From Hirundichthys speculiger (lineage: Eukaryota; Chordata; Actinopteri; Beloniformes; Exocoetidae): a stretch of DNA of 64,000 bases. The notes under the pieces are model-generated. The model made no database searches and was not told where the DNA came from. It was given only the letters and a program-made list of their open reading frames with translations. Of the stretch, positions 12,001 to 22,300 are shown one piece after another. The position numbers and the translations under genes are program-made. Each line of letters starts with the position of its first letter. Within the stretch, counting starts at the first letter, position 1. The DNA is taken from assembly GCA_018398805.1 (NCBI GenBank), contig JAGFBZ010000740.1:124001-188000 (forward strand), in the 5' to 3' direction.

Positions 12001-13344
12001 CTGTGAATAGTCCTGTAATGATTACACTTCTGTGGGTATAATACAATCATCTGCAAAGGTTTGAACCCCTCTTTTAAGTCCTTGATTTTATGAGTAACGA
12101 CATAATTTGAAAAAAACCAAATGATCATAGTGGGCATTACTTTTGGACAAAACATATGACCTTTCAAAAAGGGTAGTACTGGGTATGGGATTGACTCAGT
12201 ACCGTGTAGATCCACTTTTAGCAGAAATAACCTGAAGTAGTCATTTCCTGTTTGGGTTCATCAGTTTCTCTCAGGGTTGCGGGGGAATTTTGGTCCATTA
12301 CAGCATCGCTCCAGCTCATTTAGGTTTCTGGTCAGTTCTTTATGAACAGCTCTCAGAAGGTCCCACCACAGCATTTCAAACTGGGTTGAGGTCTGGACCT
12401 TGACTCGGCCCTGAAAGTTTCTGGTGCGCTTCGGATCCTTGTCCTATTCAGTTTCACTTTAGCAGATGGCTCCAGAGCACTCTGGCAGACAGAGGAGTTT
12501 GTAGTCGACTCAATGACCGCAAAGAGTCCAGGTCCGGTGTCTCCAGAACAACCCTAAACCACCAGTCCTCCACTACCATGCTGGACAGTGGCTATGAGGT
12601 GTGCTGTGTTTGGTTCTGAATACGTGGTGCTGGGTCTTGAGGACCTGGAAGAAGAGGTTTTCTCCTGGAAACCTTTACAAATAAACTGTGATTTTTCAGT
12701 CTCCTTTTAATTATGCTGTCATGGACTTTAAATTCAAACATACATGAGATGTAGTTCTAAGTGTTTGGGGGCTTTTTTTTGTATTTCTTTGAGCATTGTA
12801 TGGTCTGCCATACATTTGCTGGGAAATCTAGTCCTGGGAAGAATAGGAAACTATGAGAGACAAGTTTGAGACACTTGTGAATAATATTTCTGACTGGAGC
12901 ACACTGAACTCCAAATAGTTTAGAAGTGGTTTTTTAACCGTTTTGAGACTGATGTGCAGCAACAATTGCTTCTCTAAGACCATGGCTTATGTCTTTCCCT
13001 CTTAGCATTGCAGTAACACACACCTGAACACTCCAGTTATCAAGGGCTGATGATTAGAAGCAGTAACGCTTCCAGAGTCTTTATCCTCAGGTCTTTTTGT
13101 TTTTCCCTCAGAGTGCCTCCAGTCTCACGGCGGCGACATCATCCTGGATCCATCTCTTCCCAACGGCTCCGTGAAGAACGCTCTGCCTTTGCCCCCCCTC
13201 AGTGTCTTGCCCCCGTGCCCCACCATCCCTCCTCCAGCCAAGAGTCGAGTGTTTGCCATCATCCTGTTCGCCGAGTTCCTGAAGGAGCTGGCGGCCATCG
13301 CCCAGGAGCACAGCATCGCACCGGACCGCGGCTGGGAGGAGTGA
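3009..13344 (+). CDS. fhip1a: FHIP1A (FAM160A1), FTS-Hook-interacting protein, 5'-incomplete, 11 exons
   Basis: FHIP proteins join AKTIP/FTS and Hook proteins in the FHF complex, which links early endosomes to dynein-dynactin. Exons read from GT-AG sites: 3009-3110, 3272-3328, 3420-3506, 4874-5041, 5119-5198, 5457-5629, 5711-5822, 7810-9195, 11529-11707, 11793-11913 and 13112-13344 (stop TGA 13342-13344). All phases join. Diagnostic stretches include VEEVMTTTAYLDLFLRS (exon 4), SLALFRTLIGL and CEDVMLQLV (exon 5), ACWHWSAPYDG (exon 8), PQPLLRSFLLS (exon 9) and FAEFLKELAAIAQEH (exon 11). The first two match FHIP1A better than FHIP1B. The exons sum to 2698 nt, one more than 899 codons, because of an extra base near 8246-8250. 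The N-terminal ~230 residues are not found in 1-3008 and should lie upstream. Teleosts often keep two copies; which one this is cannot be told. Confidence 0.93.
3612..4475. repeat. 52-bp minisatellite, about 16-17 copies, in an fhip1a intron
   Basis: The unit runs GACCAGGGGTCTTTAGTCC, then TGGTCCTGGAGAG, then TCCTGATCCAACATG, then TTTTA. Copies differ by single-base changes and small indels (for example a shortened copy near 4400). The unit's CAGGGGTCTTCAACC-type start resembles the terminal inverted repeats of the MITEs at 6136 and 7358. It lies between exons ending at 3506 and starting at 4874. Confidence 0.95.
6136..6353. mobile_element. Foldback hAT-type MITE
   Basis: Terminal inverted repeats: CAGGGGTCTCTAATCTCAGT at the left, and at the right end the reverse complement of CAGGGGTCTTCAATCTCAGT. 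Flanks CGGTAAAT and CTGTAAAT agree at 7 of 8 positions, as expected for an aged 8-bp hAT target duplication. No coding content; it lies in the fhip1a intron before the large exon. Confidence 0.8.
7190..7317 (+). mobile_element. LINE/SINE 3' tail (Rex1-like)
   Basis: A LINE-type 3' end (TGTAAAGCACTTTGTG, then GTGCTATATAAATAAAG) is followed by a TTTGA/GATTT repeat tail. Only the 3' end is identifiable; 6380-7190 upstream shows no recognised feature. Confidence 0.6.
7358..7566. mobile_element. Foldback hAT-type MITE, second copy
   Basis: Same family as the copy at 6136. It begins CAGGGGTCTCCAATCTCAGT and ends GAGATTGGAGACCCCTG. Flanks CTCTAATC and ATCTAATT share 6 of 8 bases. It has lost part of the left subterminal region compared with the first copy. 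Confidence 0.78.
7810..9195 (+). CDS. fhip1a: fhip1a large exon, with an apparent 1-nt insertion frameshift
   Basis: Entry is phase 2 and the exon opens with ACWHWSAPYDG. The first frame stays open to a TGA at 8261-8263, just after SYVEESG. A second frame, in which GAG TTT CAA GAT starts at 8250, reads EFQDDVLVYDLVAQKD and stays open to the phase-1 donor at 9196. Removing one base from TCCGG (8246-8250) joins the two as EES-EFQDD, which looks like the normal protein. The second part is a low-complexity linker: three RRRSED repeats between about 8461 and 8560, a Thr run, then a conserved acidic segment around SQYYELMLSLGAEPDCDDF (8928-8985) and an Asp/Glu-rich tail. The lesion could be an assembly error, a polymorphism or a real null. 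Flanking exons look intact, so error or a recent change is favoured. Confidence 0.85.
9625..9790 (-). mobile_element. L2-like LINE 3' end, inverted
   Basis: A GAATCA hexamer microsatellite (9625-9650) followed by AAATTTATTGTCGCC is the reverse-oriented 3' terminus common to fish L2-like LINEs and their SINEs. No reverse transcriptase remains. Confidence 0.6.
10082..10185 (+). mobile_element. LINE/SINE 3' tail
   Basis: After an A-run, TGAATTTCCCTTTATGGGAT and AATAAAGTA precede a CATTT-repeat tail, a typical CR1/L2-type 3' end. It lies in the fhip1a intron 9196-11528, which otherwise shows only the V-SINE and L2 tail. Confidence 0.5.
10855..11085 (+). mobile_element. V-SINE-type tRNA-derived SINE, diverged
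   Basis: The core matches the vertebrate V-SINE motif set: CTGTGTGGAGTTTCCATGTT, TCTCC...GTGTGGGTTTCCTCCAGG, CAGTCCAAAGACAT and GGTTAATTGGTG. The 3' part is degraded. A related 3' tail (GTTAGGCTCCAGAAGATCCC, then GGATGGACGGATG) occurs at 47988-48060. Confidence 0.75.
12040..12690. mobile_element. Tc1/mariner-like non-autonomous remnant
   Basis: Contains segments widespread in fish Tc1-like DNA: CATCTGCAAAGGTTTGAACC, CAGTACCGTGTAGATCCAC, GGGGGAATTTTGGTCCATTA and TGAGGTCTGGACCTTGACTC. No transposase frame survives. It lies in the last fhip1a intron. Confidence 0.55.
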
Positions 13345-15339
13345 TCCGGTTATCGCTGGTGCTGGTGCCTCAGACCCGATCCACGGAGCTGATCATCAGG
13401 AACAGACTGAAGACGTGATACATGTAGCATAAATCATCTCACTGTCTGAGGATTCATTCAGCAGTTGTAAATATGAAATAATCATCTATATGTCCCTGGC
13501 AGCACTTGAAGATGTTCATGGTTCCTCGTGTGAATATGGATTATATAATGTTTCCAAGGAGATTATTTTTGAAGACAATCAACATGAAGTTTCCTATATA
13601 TTTGTGGGATCTGTGCAAATACTTTCATATGTTTTCTAAAATCTTTTGCACTGATTTGTTGAAGGAAAAAAAAAAGTTACACATTTTGTTCATGGAGATG
13701 AAGGAGGCATTCATGCAGCTGCTGTTTTTAAATCAACCTCCTCCTTCAGATGGAAAACTATGCAGAAGTTAGATAAAATCAGTCTTTAACTTAATAACAT
13801 ATATGAACACTAAAATACGTACATGTTTTCACTACTTTAACACCAGCAACTGTTTTTCCAGTGTCTTTTTTCCGTCCTAAAGAGATTCTGATTTTCATTC
13901 ATTTATTCATTCATCGGGTGTGAGGCGAGGTACGGCGTAGACAGACACCAGTCCATCCCGAAGCCTCGACCCTGAGGGTCACTTTACGGTGCAGTAGCAC
14001 CGGACATGTTCGGTTTGATTAAAGCAAACTCGCATCTCTTTGATCTCTGGTGTCGTGTCTTTTGTTGAAAGGCCAGTGTGAACAGCCAACTGAACTGAAG
14101 GGATCCTTCAGTGTGATCAATCACCGTTCAACCCACCTGGATGTTTCTGGACTGTTGCAGGCAGCCAGGGTCCCTGAAACCCACCTGAACTCACCTGAAC
14201 ACCTGAACGGCACTCAGGAAGAACCCAGCTCAGGTTCAAACTGGGAACTTTATAGTCAGTATTACCTCATCAGTCTGACACAGTGAGGCCTTAATCATTC
14301 CACTTTATTACACATCAGCATTTGTGGCATAAAAGTCCATATTTTCCAGATCATACAAACTTTTTTGTCCATATTCACTCTCTTGACGGGACTACCTCTA
14401 GACAGAATGGCATAACTTTTATCTTCTTAAAGTTCTGAAAAGGTTTTCCAACTCATTCACTCTGGTGAAGCAGGTCTGCCACTTCCACCGGTACAGAACG
14501 TACCAAACCCATCACAAGGATCACAAGGGACAGGTTTTCTGCAATGACTCAATCAGGAGAATCCTAGAGCCACAATTCAAAACAACCAAGATGGCTGCAG
14601 AATAGTTAATAACAACTTGGGTCAAGAAGTCACTCACAGCCATTTCCACGCTGCTGAACACAGTTTTGGACGTCTGTAGGTCATAGCTGTCTGGTTGTCG
14701 CTCTGTTCTCTCTGATTGGCTGTATGTCTATCCAATGACGTCCCAGTTTCTTCTGTGTCTGTTGTTGTTACCTCCTGGAAATAAAAGTTGAATCCAGAGG
14801 AACCAGACCAACTCTTTTTATCAAAGAGAGGAAGAATCTGGATAGCTGATCAGGCTAAATCCAGATTTAGTCAATGCGGAACTGGGTCGCGGTTTTTAAA
14901 TTTGTTTAAATGTGTTGGAGCCTGCGGTGCTTACTGTTAGTGTTGGTGAAGGTTTGTGGTGTTGCCTGTTTGTTGTACTGGCACGGCGCTCTTCTCTGTT
15001 GTAAACAAACCCAAAATGCTGCAGATGTCCCTCTTGTCTCTGGGACTAATGTGTCATCTGTCCATTTGGGCTGAACGACAGCCATTTCTCTGGAGATTAA
15101 AATTAACTGTTGCTCATCTCCTACTTCCACGTGTTGGGGCATCTCTGCTTGGTTGGGGTGACCACTGCTGGCTGAATGGTCTGTTGTGATTTACTAATCG
15201 TATAGTTTCAAACTGATATGTTGATTTGAAGTTGAGTCATTGTTCAGTACTGGGCGCCTCCTCGCTGGGAGGGTAAAAGGACACCAACTGCAGTAATAAT
15301 TCCCAAAGGCTTTAATCAAGGCAACTGGACCTGGTTTCT
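13345..15339. other. fhip1a 3' flank and intergenic DNA
   Basis: The 3' UTR runs on from the stop at 13344. No canonical AATAAA is seen before 14780; an ATTAAA lies near 14018. A diverged repeat at about 14390-14830 is shared with 38220-38460 plus 38870-39020 and with 43340-43690 (all have a TTCAAAAC-type core; two share CTGGTTGTCGCTCTG). No gene is recognised. Confidence 0.4.
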
Positions 15340-15408
15340 GGTTCACCCTCCGTCCAGATGGCTCGGTCAGTTCCAGCTGACCTGAGCCATCTGGACGGAG
15401 GGTGAACC
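15340..15408. repeat. Near-perfect inverted repeat (hairpin)
   Basis: The left arm is 15340-15370, the loop TTCCAG is 15371-15376 and the right arm is 15377-15408. The arms pair over 31 bp with a single bulged T in the right arm. The core is GGTTCACCCTCCGTCCAGAT and its complement. It could be a young foldback, a palindrome or an RNA hairpin. No larger mobile element is visible around it. Confidence 0.9.
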
Positions 15409-16480
15409 GTCTACAACAACAAAGAAGATGCAGTCAGGTTGCCTCGATTGAGGCCTCTGAGGTTAACCATGAATCAACACCAGCACAGTCGTAGTATTCA
15501 TCATCTTCTTTTGGCAGCTACAGATACTGGTCAGATAGAAACTGAGCTGATCTGGTTTACGGAGACATCAACAATAAACTCATATTACAGGTAACAGACC
15601 ATCCTGCTCTTTATTCCAGTCGCGTTCTTCGTGTCCATCAAAGCAGTTTGAAAACACTTCTGTGTGTTGGTTTTTTCTAATCTGTGTGACTTTTTAATAC
15701 TGAAACAAAATAAGTGACACTGAATATAAATCTACGGTATCAGTTCTGTCTTCCTGTTTCTGCTGCATTTTCATGCACACAAACACACACAGATGTCAGA
15801 GCCTGACTTCAGTTTCAGGAAGATGCAAAGACTGTAAGTTTCAATTGATCACACAGTCTGGTGATTTTTCTCTCATATCTGCTCACAGGTTTTTATCTTT
15901 TTTCTTGTATGGGATAAAAACAGATTTCATATTCATGTGTCTCTGCTGTGAATTTATAATGACATAAAATGTCATTCTGCTGAGCTTTAAAGCCACTCTA
16001 TGTAGCAGAACCACTTCTGACCACACGGGGGCGTACCGATCTGCCGCGTGGACTGAAGCGGCTGTACTGATGGGTGGGGACCGTCTGTACTGATGGGTGG
16101 GGACCGTCCAGCACGTCTCGTAATAACTCTCTTGTGACGTGTCGCCCCCGTGTGGTCAAACGTGGTGTCGCTACAGATTCGCGTTCAAGGCAGCAAATGC
16201 AGAAATGCTGTTGGTGAGCAATAAAAAGTTCCTCATCATTCACTCACAAGGTGTGAAAAAAGTGGTCAGTCATGTTGCCATGGTGGCGCTACAGGATGGA
16301 CCCAGCTGAGTGATGGAGCCACCTGCTGATGAACAACAGCAGGACAACTTCCTTATTTCCTTCAACTTCAACTCTCCTTTTGGAATTAAATTCTTGCCAG
16401 GGTGATTTTGAAACAGTCCGACTCATTGAAGACGCTGCTCACTCTTTATTCTCTGTTCAAAAATTTTGCTTTTCACTGTG
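15409..16480. other. Intergenic DNA
   Basis: Nothing gene-like is supported. A 23-bp unit, CTGTACTGATGGGTGGGGAC plus CGT, is tandemly duplicated at about 16062-16107. Confidence 0.4.
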
Positions 16481-16483
16481 CAG

Positions 16484-18235
16484 GGGTGCAAGGATGCAAG
16501 GATACAAGGATACAAGGATGCAGACATGCAGGGATACAAGGATACAAGGATGCAAGGATGCAGGGATACAAGGATGCAGTGATACAAGGATACAAGGATA
16601 CAGGGATGCAAGGATGCAGGGATACAAGGATGCAGGGATACAAGGATACAAGGATACAGGGATACAAGGATGCAGACATGCAGGGATACAAGGATACAAG
16701 GATGCAAGGATGCAGGGATACAAGGATACAAGGATACAAGGATGCAGGGATGCAGGGATACAAGGATACAGGGATGCAAGGATGCAGAGATGCAGGGATA
16801 CAAGGATACAAGGATGCAAGGATGCAGGGATACAAGGATACAAGGATGCAAGGATGCAGGGATACAAGGATACAAGGATACAAGGATGCAGGGATGCAGG
16901 GATACAAGGATACAAGGATACAAGGATGCAGACATGCAGGGATACAAGGATACAAGGATGCAAGGATGCAGGGATACAAGGATGCAGTGATACAAGGATA
17001 CAAGGATACAGGGATGCAAGGATGCAGGGATACAAGGATGCAGGGTTACAAGGATACAAGGATACAGGGATACAAGGATGCAGACATGCAGGGATACAAG
17101 GATACAAGGATGCAAGGATACAGGATACAGGGATGCAGGATACAAGGATACAGGGATGCAAGGATGCAGACATGCAGGGATACAAGGATACAAGGATGCA
17201 AGGATGCAGGGATACAAGGATGGCATTACAAGGATACAAGGATGCAGACATGCAGGGGTACAAGGATACAGGATACAGGGATACAAGGATGCAAGGATGC
17301 AGGGATACAAGGATACAAGGATACAAGGATGCAAGGATGCAGGGATACAAGGATGCAGGGATACAAGGATACAAGGATACAGGGATACAAGGATGCAGAC
17401 ATGCAGGGATACAAGGATACAAGGATGCAAGGATACAGGGATACAAGGATGCAGACATGCAGGGATACAAGGATACAAGGATGCAAGGATGCAGGGATAC
17501 AAGGATGCAGACATGCAGGGATACAAGGATACAAGGATGCAAGGATGCAGGGATACAAGGATGCAGGGTTACAAGGATACAAGGATACAGGGATACAAGG
17601 ATGCAGACATGCAGGGATACAAGGATACAAGGATGCAAGGATACAAGGATGCAGGGATGCAGGGATACAAGGATACAGGGATGCAAGGATGCAGACATGC
17701 AGGGATACAAGGATACAAGGATGCAAGGATGCAGGGATACAAGGATACAAGGATACAAGGATGCAGACATGCAGGGGTACAAGGATACAAGGATACAGGG
17801 ATGCAAGGATGCAAGGATGCAGGGATACAAGGATACAAGGATACAGGGATGCAAGGATGCAGACATGCAGGGATACAAGGATACAAGGATGCAAGGATGC
17901 AGGGATACAAGGATGCAGACATGCAGGGATACAAGGATACAAGGATACAGGGATGCAAGGATGCAGACATGCAGGGATACAAGGATACAAGGATGCAAGG
18001 ATGCAGGGATACAAGGATACAAGGATACAAGGATGCAGACATGCAGGGGTACAAGGATACAAGGATACAAGGATGCAGACATGCAGGGATACAAGGATAC
18101 AAGGATGCAGGATGCATAGATACAAGGATACAAGGATGCAGGGATACAAGGATACAAGGATGCAGGGATACAAGGATACAAGGATGCAGGGATACAAGGA
18201 TACAAGGATGCAGGGATGCAGGAATTCGAGGATGC
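16484..18235. repeat. 8-bp satellite RCARGGAT, about 220 units
   Basis: The array is built of octamers varying at two positions (ACAAGGAT, GCAAGGAT, GCAGGGAT, ACAGGGAT) plus a marker octamer GCAGACAT that recurs about 17 times, always followed by GCAGGG(G)AT. The spacing of the marker shows higher-order units. Because 8 bp reads through a 24-bp codon cycle without stops, both strands show artificial reading frames of 580-615 codons. Phase slips occur near 17115 and 17220. Confidence 0.97.
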
Positions 18236-18655
18236 AGGGTGTTAAATGAGAATTTGGATATCTTCTCAGTCGTAAGAATTATTACTATTGTGCACTGGTG
18301 ATGGAATCTATTCGGTTGTTAAATAAAGCACTGACAAACAACGGAGGTGCAAAATGGAGTTTATTCTCTAAATCTGCATGCAAAATTCAGAGAGGTCATC
18401 ACAGAACGCTGGATTGTTCAGAATGACAAAGACAGAAGGGCAGGCAGTTCATCTAAACAACAAGTGGAAAGACACAGTAACCTTGGGATCTGTCTAGACC
18501 TAACTTAGCTACTTGATGGAGACAACACCAAAACAACCGGTGGCCTCAAATGAGGCAGGATTTGAGGCGAAGAATCATGGCCTTAATAAATGCCACATCA
18601 TGACACAGCAGTTTTAACAAGTTTAGGCCTCAGAATGAATTTTAAACATCACACA

Positions 18656-19042
18656 GGGATACTAGGTTACAAGGATCCAAGGATGCAGGGATGCAGGAAT
18701 ACAAGGATACAAGGATACAAGGAAGCAGGGATGCAGGGATGCAAGGATGCAAGGATACAAGGATACAAAGATAAAAGGATGCAGGGATACAAGGATGCAC
18801 AGATACAAGGATACAGTGATACAAGGATGCAGGGATACTAGGTTACAAGGATACAAGGATGCAGATATACAAGGATACAGGGATACAAAGATGCAGGGAT
18901 ACAAGGATACAAGGATACAAAGATAAAAGGATGCAGGGATACAAGGATGCACAGATACAAGGATACAGTGATACAAGGATACAGGGATACAAAGATGCAG
19001 GGATACAAGGATACAAGGATGCAAGGATGCAGGGATGCAGGC
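18656..19042. repeat. Second array of the 8-bp satellite
   Basis: Same octamer family, more diverged, with variants ACAAAGAT, AAAAGGAT and ACAGTGAT. A block of about 150 bp is internally duplicated: GGATGCACAGATACAAGGAT occurs near 18793 and again near 18945. About 420 bp of unrelated sequence (18236-18655) separate it from the main array. Confidence 0.93.
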
Positions 19043-19316
19043 CGTCCCAGGTCAGCTCTGATGTGACGTTTGTTCATTGTGGCAGGAACTTTACAACATA
19101 CTTAATCTGAATGCAGCTGGATTTTAGTCTCCATTATTCCATTTACCACCTACACGTCTTTGAGCAACTTTAATAGAGACGGCAAACAGGAAAAAGATTA
19201 GAAAGATCAAAGCTCGAGGGCGATGTATTAACACTCAGCTAGTTCCTGTCTAGATACCGGTCCTATCAACTCAGTCAGATGTGAAGACACACAGCCGGAG
19301 TTCAGAGGACGAAGAA

Positions 19317-22300
19317 ATGACAGCGGCTTTGATGAACATTTTCCTGGTGATGTTTGCCCTCGGTGAGTCGATTCAACCTCATTTTTAAACGTTTATCGAT
19401 GGTACATCCCTCCACCAGACTGGAGCATGTTCAGTCAGAGCTGATCAATGTCACTGAACGAGAAGCAGCAGGAAATCAAAACTGAATCTGTGACATTAAC
19501 ATGATCCTCGCAGCGTCTTAACAAGTCTGAATCAAGAGAGCTTGAAAATAGTTTATCATATCAAAAGATAAGACAAAGAAATCCAGTTCATGGAAAACTG
19601 TAATTTTGAATTTGAACTTTAGTAGAGCAGTTCTGCTCCTTACCACTTAAAAAGCTCTTATCATTTCTTAATTCTTCATTTCCGACTAAACGAGGCAACG
19701 TGACCATCCATCACGCAACCATGTGGCGCGTGTGTTTAGCAGATCTGGCATCGTTAGCGGCGTTAAACGCTCGTACCGCCAAATCAGCTTTTCACATCTC
19801 TAGAGGTAAACCTTCTCATGTCGTCATCTTCTCTGGTCCCAAACAAGATCTGGATCTAAAACCACAGTAACTAAACTGGCTACATGAAGCCCTGTGGGTT
19901 CACCGGTCAAACGCTCACACTCGTCACAGCAGACAGACTGCAAGACAAGAAAAAGATGTGAAAAACTACATGTTACTAAAGCATCTTTGCTGTGTTTGCC
20001 TACAGCTTAGCCATTTGCCCATTGCGCTAGTAAAAGTAGCATATTATGCTAGTGGCAGTGCTCGTTTTTTGCCCAAATTATGCTCAAATTATGCTCGCGT
20101 TTCAAAATTATGCTACTTTTTTTTAAAAATTATTCTGTGCACAAACTTCACAGCTCACAAGACAAGTTTGAAAATGTATTTTATTAACCCTGGCCTGACG
20201 TTCTGGGCCCGGTAGTTCAAAACCTGGGTAACTTTATCCGGTGGTTAGGCCTATACGGTGGATAAATCTGCTATCCAGCGGATAGTTATCCAGCGAACAA
20301 AAATAGGTTCCACAAAGCCTGGATAGTGTGGTGGATAACTATCCGCGGATAGCTTGCTAACCATCACGTGTAGCAGAACATGACACAGTTTGCGCAAGGT
20401 TTTGCACTCAAATGGCCTCCAGTTACCATGGTAAAGTATGCAAATTTCAAGTAAACAACGAACTGTGCGCGCGCTAGCAGCGGGCGCTAGCAGCGGGCAC
20501 TAGCAGCGCACGCTGAGTTTCAAAACAAATAAAAACAAATAGAGTGAAAACTAAACCATGCAGTTTCTGACAAAGCCCTGGATAACAAATTTAACATTGA
20601 ATGATCTCGCTCGTTTCTGAACCACGCAGTCCGGCTTGACTTCTCTAATTCATTCTCTAACAGTTAATTAGCGCTTGTTATATAAGGAGTCTGGGACCGA
20701 GACACAGACTTCCGGTTCCGTTTCATCAAATTCCCGCGGTATCTCAACACAACTAAAAAACAATCACAAAATAGAAGTGGAACCAACTGTTAATAGTAAT
20801 CTATCGTTTTTAGTAGCTGAGATCTTCGTTTTCTTGAATTATTCTAAAATTGTGACAAGACAAGAAAATATACAGATTATGCTAGCAGTGCTACTTTTGG
20901 AAAAAGGGCAAAAATTATGCTAGCACAATCGGCAAGAGCCTACTACAGCTCATGAAAACCTGTTTTTATTTTTTTAATGGAGCTCTGAGAGTAGAAGAAG
21001 GTTTTCTCCCCAGAACTGGTCCTGGTTGACCCCCCACCCCAGCAGACACTGATCATGAAGGCCACGTGGCTTTAACAGCTGTTATTTTATCCTGCAGCTG
21101 CTGCTGTTGCTTCATCAACGGAGGATGATGAAGATGACTATTACGATGATGACAAGATGATGACAAGCTACAGCTACGGTCCAGAGGACGGATCTGGCAG
21201 TGGTGAGACGTTTCCAACGATGAGGTGAGATTTTAGTCCTGATGATGAACTTTTAGCTCCTCCTGATGACGAGTTGATGTTGAAGAGTCTGTTGTTGGTG
21301 TCACAGCTCTGCTCTCCAGCCCCTGCTGTCAGACCAAGATGTTTCAGCCCCCACCGTCTCCTCAGGTAACCTCAACATCCTCCAATTACATTAGACACTT
21401 CTTATCTCCTCTCTGTGCTTGATGGCACACGCTGTGGTTGATTTTTTCACTGCATTTTCACTTCATTCACTGCATGAATCACTAACGGGTGTCGGCGTGC
21501 TCTCCGCTGCTTTCACTTGTATTTCAAGTTAACACTATAAACACAGGCGGCCTCATTCATAAAATTTGAGCAAAACTGTTTCAGCACTCGTGAAAATGTC
21601 GGTAGCCTCAACCAAAATCTAGTCCTGCATCCAACCACAAAATCAGGACTGTTGTTTTCACAAGAAGCCTTAAGATGCTTTTAAGACCCACGTCTGACCC
21701 TGAGAATAAACCAGAAACTGGCTGTTTCCTGCCCAACATGGTCATAAACGAGGCCTGCAGGTCATAATGTTTCCAAAATATCAGTATTTACCTGAGCTGG
21801 GACGTTAACGCGTTCATTTCGAAAAAAAAATAACGCTTGTTAAACGAAATAAGGCGTTTAACCGCAGCTCATTCCCGGGAGTGACGCTGATGAACACACG
21901 GGGGCGCTGTGGCGCAAACGCACCTGAGGTTCAACGTGTTCAGAGGAGGAGAAGAAAACGTTATAGCTCTGTCGTTTCTGGAGTGTGGTTTTAAGACGTC
22001 TTCATGAGAGACTACAGTTTCTCTCACTTCAAAGTTGAGGTTAATCGAACGAGACAAGAGTCTGAATCAAACCTGTCAAGTATCCTGTTTTGGCCGGGAA
22101 AGTCCCGTATTTTACTCTTCTCTCCCGCCGTCCTCCTGTATTAGTATTTTTCCCGTAAATCTCCCGTATTTTAACCTGTGTTAAAAAAAAAAAATAATTC
22201 TGCATCGGGCGGAGTAAAAGAAAAAAAACAAAAAAAAAAACATTCACAGTCTGAGATCTGTCACTTGTCTCGCGATAACTGCCACGGCAGCAGCTACTAC

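Noticed and set aside
16329..18301. Very long open frames on both strands (up to about 615 codons) with GYKDTRMQGC-type repeats
   Set aside because: An 8-bp repeat without stop codons opens many frames at once on both strands. There is no start context, splice structure or composition typical of protein.
21293..21365. Longer versions of the third exon of the small acidic gene, starting at earlier AGs
   Set aside because: The 59-nt and 46-nt alternatives change phase and break the join to the last exon; only the 33-nt version fits.
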